Assembly (NCBI GenBank): GCA_964427955.1
Contig: CAYRWY010000250.1
Span: forward strand, 1-8,564
Origin: JACRBK01 sp964427955
GTDB lineage: Bacteria > Chloroflexota > Anaerolineae > Aggregatilineales > Aggregatilineaceae
Length of the DNA: 8,564 bases
Reading direction: 5' to 3'
Shown: positions 6,890 to 8,564 of the stretch, piece after piece
Position numbering within the stretch: the stretch's first letter is position 1
Layout of the letters: every line of letters starts with the position of its first letter
Program-made: the position numbers and the translations under genes
The notes under the pieces: model-generated
Told to the model about the DNA's origin: nothing
Databases searched by the model: none
The model's input: only the letters and a program-made list of their open reading frames with translations

Positions 6890-6946
6890 AAACGCCGGAG
6901 GTTGAAACCTCTGAAGGGACTCTGACCTCAGCCCGGTTTCAACCCC
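6888..6946 (-). terminator. purD: Hairpin between convergent kinase 3 and purD, probable purD terminator
   Basis: GGTTGAAACC (6900-6909) and GGTTTCAACC (6935-6944) are exact reverse complements, extendable outward to 12 positions with one mismatch. A tighter alternative stem, GAGGT/ACCTC (6898-6902 with 6907-6911, four-base loop), shares the left arm. Read on the minus strand, either hairpin is followed within about five bases by TTTTT (6892-6888), fitting a terminator for purD. The purD stop codon (6941-6939) lies inside one arm. Plus-strand transcripts from kinase 3 would form the same hairpin but have no T run after it. Confidence 0.5.
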
Positions 6947-8225
6947 GCCCCCACAGCGCGCGCGTCCCGATGTCGGTACGATAATGCGCGCCCTCGAAGT
7001 GCACGCGGCGGGTGGCGTCGTAGGCCAGCGTGACCGCCGTCGGCAGATCGTCCCCGGTGCCGACCAGGGTCAGCACCCGCCCGGTGGTCGTCACCAGCGT
7101 GCCATCCTCCACCAGGCGCGTACCGGCATGGAAAATCTGCACGCCGTCCGGCAGGTGCGGCGCGATCAGGATCGGCAGACCGGGTTCGTTATGCTCCGGG
7201 TAGCCCGCCGTCACCAGGACGACCGCCACTGCCGACCCCGCCCGCCACCGGACCTCGACCTGATCCAGCGTCTCGGTGACGCACGCTTCCAGGATGTCGA
7301 GCAGGTCCGTTTCCAGCAGGGGCAGGACCACCTGCGCCGCCGGATCGCCCAGCCGGGCATTCAACTCAAGCGCCATCGGCCCTTCCGGCGTGAGCACCAC
7401 GCCTACATTGAGCACCCCGCGGAAGCAGCAGCTATCGTCGGCCAGCCCATCCATGATTGGCTGGAGAATGCGGGAGCGAATCTGTTCGGCCAGCGCGGGG
7501 GTCACAGTCGGCGCCGGGGCATACGCGCCCATGCCGCCGGTATTCGGCCCCGCGTCGCTGTCGTACAGGCGCTTGTAGTCGCTCAGCGTGGGCATCATCA
7601 CCAGGGAGCGGCTGTCGGTGAAGGCCATCACCGAGATTTCGGGACCGATCAGGCGCTGCTCGATGATCACTTTACGCCCGGCGTTGCCGAGGGCGTCCCG
7701 CTGGAGCAGCGCCCGCAGAATCCCTTCGGCGTCCGACTCGCCGCGCGGCAGAAAGACCCCCTTCCCCCGCGACAGCCCATCCGCTTTGATGACGATCTCG
7801 GAGGCGCGGTGGGTCATGACGAAATCCAGCGCGGGATCGAGATCGGTGAAGACTTCGTAGGGGGAAGTCGGGACGGCGTGGCGGACCATCAACTGCTTGG
7901 CGTAGCTCTTGGAAAACTCGATCATGGCGGCCTGGCGGTGCGGGCCGAAAGTGGGCAGTCCCGCCGCCTCGAATTGGTCCACCAGCCCACCGGCCAGCGG
8001 TTCCTCCGGGCCGACGACGGTCAGATCGACATGCTCCGTTTCGGCAAAGTCGAGCAGGCTGACAATGTCGGTGGGATCGATGTCCACGGTCTGCACGCGC
8101 GCGAGACTTTCGATCCCGCCGTTGCCGGGCGCGACACTGATCCGATCGATGCGGGGCGACTGGGCGAGCTTCCAGGCCAGCACATGCGCCCGCCCGCCCT
8201 TACCGATGACCAGGACGTGCGTCAT
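6939..8225 (-). CDS. purD: Phosphoribosylamine-glycine ligase (GAR synthetase)
   Basis: PurD catalyses the ATP-dependent joining of glycine to 5-phosphoribosylamine in the second step of de novo purine synthesis, in the cytoplasm. The product is 428 residues, the usual length. Family landmarks are clear: N-terminal VLVIGKGGRAHVLAWKLAQS (4-23), APGNGG (32-37), VGPEEPL, the ATP-grasp loop IKADGLSRGKGV (146-157), GPNTGGMGAYAPAP (226-239), LELNARLGDP (286-295) and HAGT near the C-terminus. Several positions depart from the motifs I know: GGREHAL reads GGRAHVL (Ala13), DHKR reads DYKR (217-219 region), and GDPET reads GDPAA (Ala296). The ATG at 8225 is preceded by AAGGA seven bases upstream and gives the family N-terminus, whereas the in-frame ATG at 8288 would add 21 residues unlike the family. 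It follows purC on the same strand but behind a terminator. Confidence 0.95.
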   Translation of the reverse strand: MTHVLVIGKGGRAHVLAWKLAQSPRIDRISVAPGNGGIESLARVQTVDIDPTDIVSLLDFAETEHVDLTVVGPEEPLAGGLVDQFEAAGLPTFGPHRQAAMIEFSKSYAKQLMVRHAVPTSPYEVFTDLDPALDFVMTHRASEIVIKADGLSRGKGVFLPRGESDAEGILRALLQRDALGNAGRKVIIEQRLIGPEISVMAFTDSRSLVMMPTLSDYKRLYDSDAGPNTGGMGAYAPAPTVTPALAEQIRSRILQPIMDGLADDSCCFRGVLNVGVVLTPEGPMALELNARLGDPAAQVVLPLLETDLLDILEACVTETLDQVEVRWRAGSAVAVVLVTAGYPEHNEPGLPILIAPHLPDGVQIFHAGTRLVEDGTLVTTTGRVLTLVGTGDDLPTAVTLAYDATRRVHFEGAHYRTDIGTRALWGRG

Positions 8226-8232
8226 AGTCCCT

Positions 8233-8237
8233 TCCTT
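8233..8237 (-). promoter_or_regulatory. purD: Ribosome binding site deciding the purD start
   Basis: On the minus strand AAGGA lies seven bases before ATG 8225, within a longer purine run. It supports this start over the in-frame ATG at 8288. The flanking CCCT and AGGG could pair and place AAGGA in a six-base loop, but four pairs are too few to claim control. Confidence 0.6.
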
Positions 8238-8256
8238 GAGGGTAGCGTTGATCATC

Positions 8257-8285
8257 CTTTTAGCACAAACGATTCGCCGCCGCAA
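8257..8285 (-). promoter_or_regulatory. purD: Candidate purD promoter
   Basis: On the minus strand TTGCGG (8285-8280) and TAAAAG (8262-8257) are separated by 17 bases, matching three and four of six consensus positions. The predicted start is near 8250. The elements are weak, but a promoter is expected here because a strong terminator lies between purC and purD. Confidence 0.3.
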
Positions 8286-8301
8286 CACGCGGCTGTTGTA
8301 G

Positions 8302-8330
8302 AAAAAAAAGGGCGCCGAACTCCGCGCCCT
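8302..8330 (-). terminator. purC: Intrinsic terminator after purC
   Basis: On the minus strand AGGGCGC and GCGCCC(T) pair across an eight-base loop, with stems at 8324-8329 and 8310-8315 on the plus numbering. Eight T follow immediately (8309-8302). The hairpin begins about 22 bases past the purC stop. It is a strong, GC-rich intrinsic terminator between purC and purD. Confidence 0.9.
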
Positions 8331-8352
8331 CTCCTGGTCAAGCTAAAGTCCG

Positions 8353-8564
8353 TTACCCCATCACATTCGCGTAATGCAGCGCGACCATCACCCGCTTCTG
8401 GGCGGGATAGCTGGCGGGCTGGAAGGGTTCGCCGGTCAGCATCTCGTAGACACGCTGGTAACGCTGGCTGATCGTGATGATCATCTCTTCGCTGAGCGGC
8501 GGCAGCGTATCGCGCTCGCCGTAGCCCTGCTGCTGGTACCACAGCCGGACGAATTCCTTGTCGA
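8353..8564 (-). CDS. purC: SAICAR synthetase, C-terminal part (cut by window edge)
   Basis: The minus strand carries an open frame entering from the right edge and ending at TAA 8355-8353, leaving 69 complete residues. It begins DKEFVRLWYQQQGY, continues with a P-P-L-S-E-E segment and a helix TISQRYQRVYEMLTGEPF, and ends HYANVMG. This resembles the C-terminus of phosphoribosylaminoimidazole-succinocarboxamide synthase, where an S-[FY]-D-K stretch precedes a final Y-x-x-x-Y-E-x-L-T-G helix. The partial codon before Asp ends in TC, compatible with Phe in that motif. The enzyme joins aspartate to CAIR with ATP in purine synthesis. The long-type (yeast Ade1-like) form is likely from this tail, but only the end is visible. 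It is followed by its own terminator and then purD. Confidence 0.82.
   Translation of the reverse strand, partial: DKEFVRLWYQQQGYGERDTLPPLSEEMIITISQRYQRVYEMLTGEPFQPASYPAQKRVMVALHYANVMG

Noticed and set aside
8275..8299. Small hairpin upstream of purD (CAACA/TGTTG, with an alternative GCCGC/GCGGC)
   Set aside because: Stems of only five pairs overlap the candidate -35 and give no consistent regulatory picture; no purine riboswitch core was recognised.
6984..8471. A 495-codon plus-strand open frame opposite purD
   Set aside because: It is antisense to a clear purD, spans the purC terminator, and its protein shows no domain.
8252..8542. A 96-codon minus-strand open frame at the right edge
   Set aside because: It overlaps the purC tail in another frame, and the purC frame gives recognisable protein sequence.
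1..8564. A defence, toxin-antitoxin, CRISPR or mobile element system
   Set aside because: Every sizeable open stretch is assigned to a sensor kinase or purine gene; no nuclease, transposase, integrase or regular repeat array is present.

Overview
The window is a GC-rich, gene-dense bacterial stretch with short AT-rich gaps. It holds three complete membrane sensor histidine kinases in a row on the plus strand, then two de novo purine genes on the minus strand (a complete purD and the 3' end of purC). The GC-rich coding style, the stacked sensor kinases and the long-type SAICAR synthetase tail would fit a Chloroflexota (Anaerolineae-like) genome, but that is an impression. No marker in the window fixes the taxon.

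Layout: bases 1-70 are a G/C-run inverted repeat with no gene. Bases 71-155 hold a promoter region with a perfect 16-bp palindrome over the -10/+1. Kinase 1 (156-2177, CHASE4-PAS-HisKA-HATPase) ends at a strong intrinsic terminator (2195-2229). Kinase 2 (2346-4379) is a close paralogue of kinase 1 with its own promoter region. Kinase 3 (4463-6889, dCache-like sensor, HAMP, GAF, HisKA, HATPase) has a promoter with a dyad over its -10 and leader. It converges on purD (8225-6939, minus), and the short gap between them holds a hairpin. purD is separated from the upstream purC fragment (8564-8353, minus) by a clear minus-strand terminator (8330-8302).

How it fits together: kinases 1 and 2 look like a tandem duplication that carried the promoter region with it. 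About two thirds of the first 200 residues are identical by hand alignment, the Shine-Dalgarno sites and spacers are identical, and an AT-rich upstream element and -10 sit at the same spacing. The duplicates nevertheless differ at half the positions just after the phospho-acceptor histidine, where response-regulator choice is usually set, so they may sense related ligands but signal to different partners. Kinase 3 is unrelated in its input domains and has Lys instead of the usual Glu/Asp right after its phospho-acceptor His. No response regulator is encoded here, so all three outputs are unknown. purD and purC are housekeeping purine genes with no evident functional tie to the kinases. I do not see a defence system, CRISPR array, transposase or tRNA/rRNA gene. 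The most unusual signals are the promoter palindromes, the paralogue divergence, the altered H-box of kinase 3 and a purD with several non-consensus motif residues.
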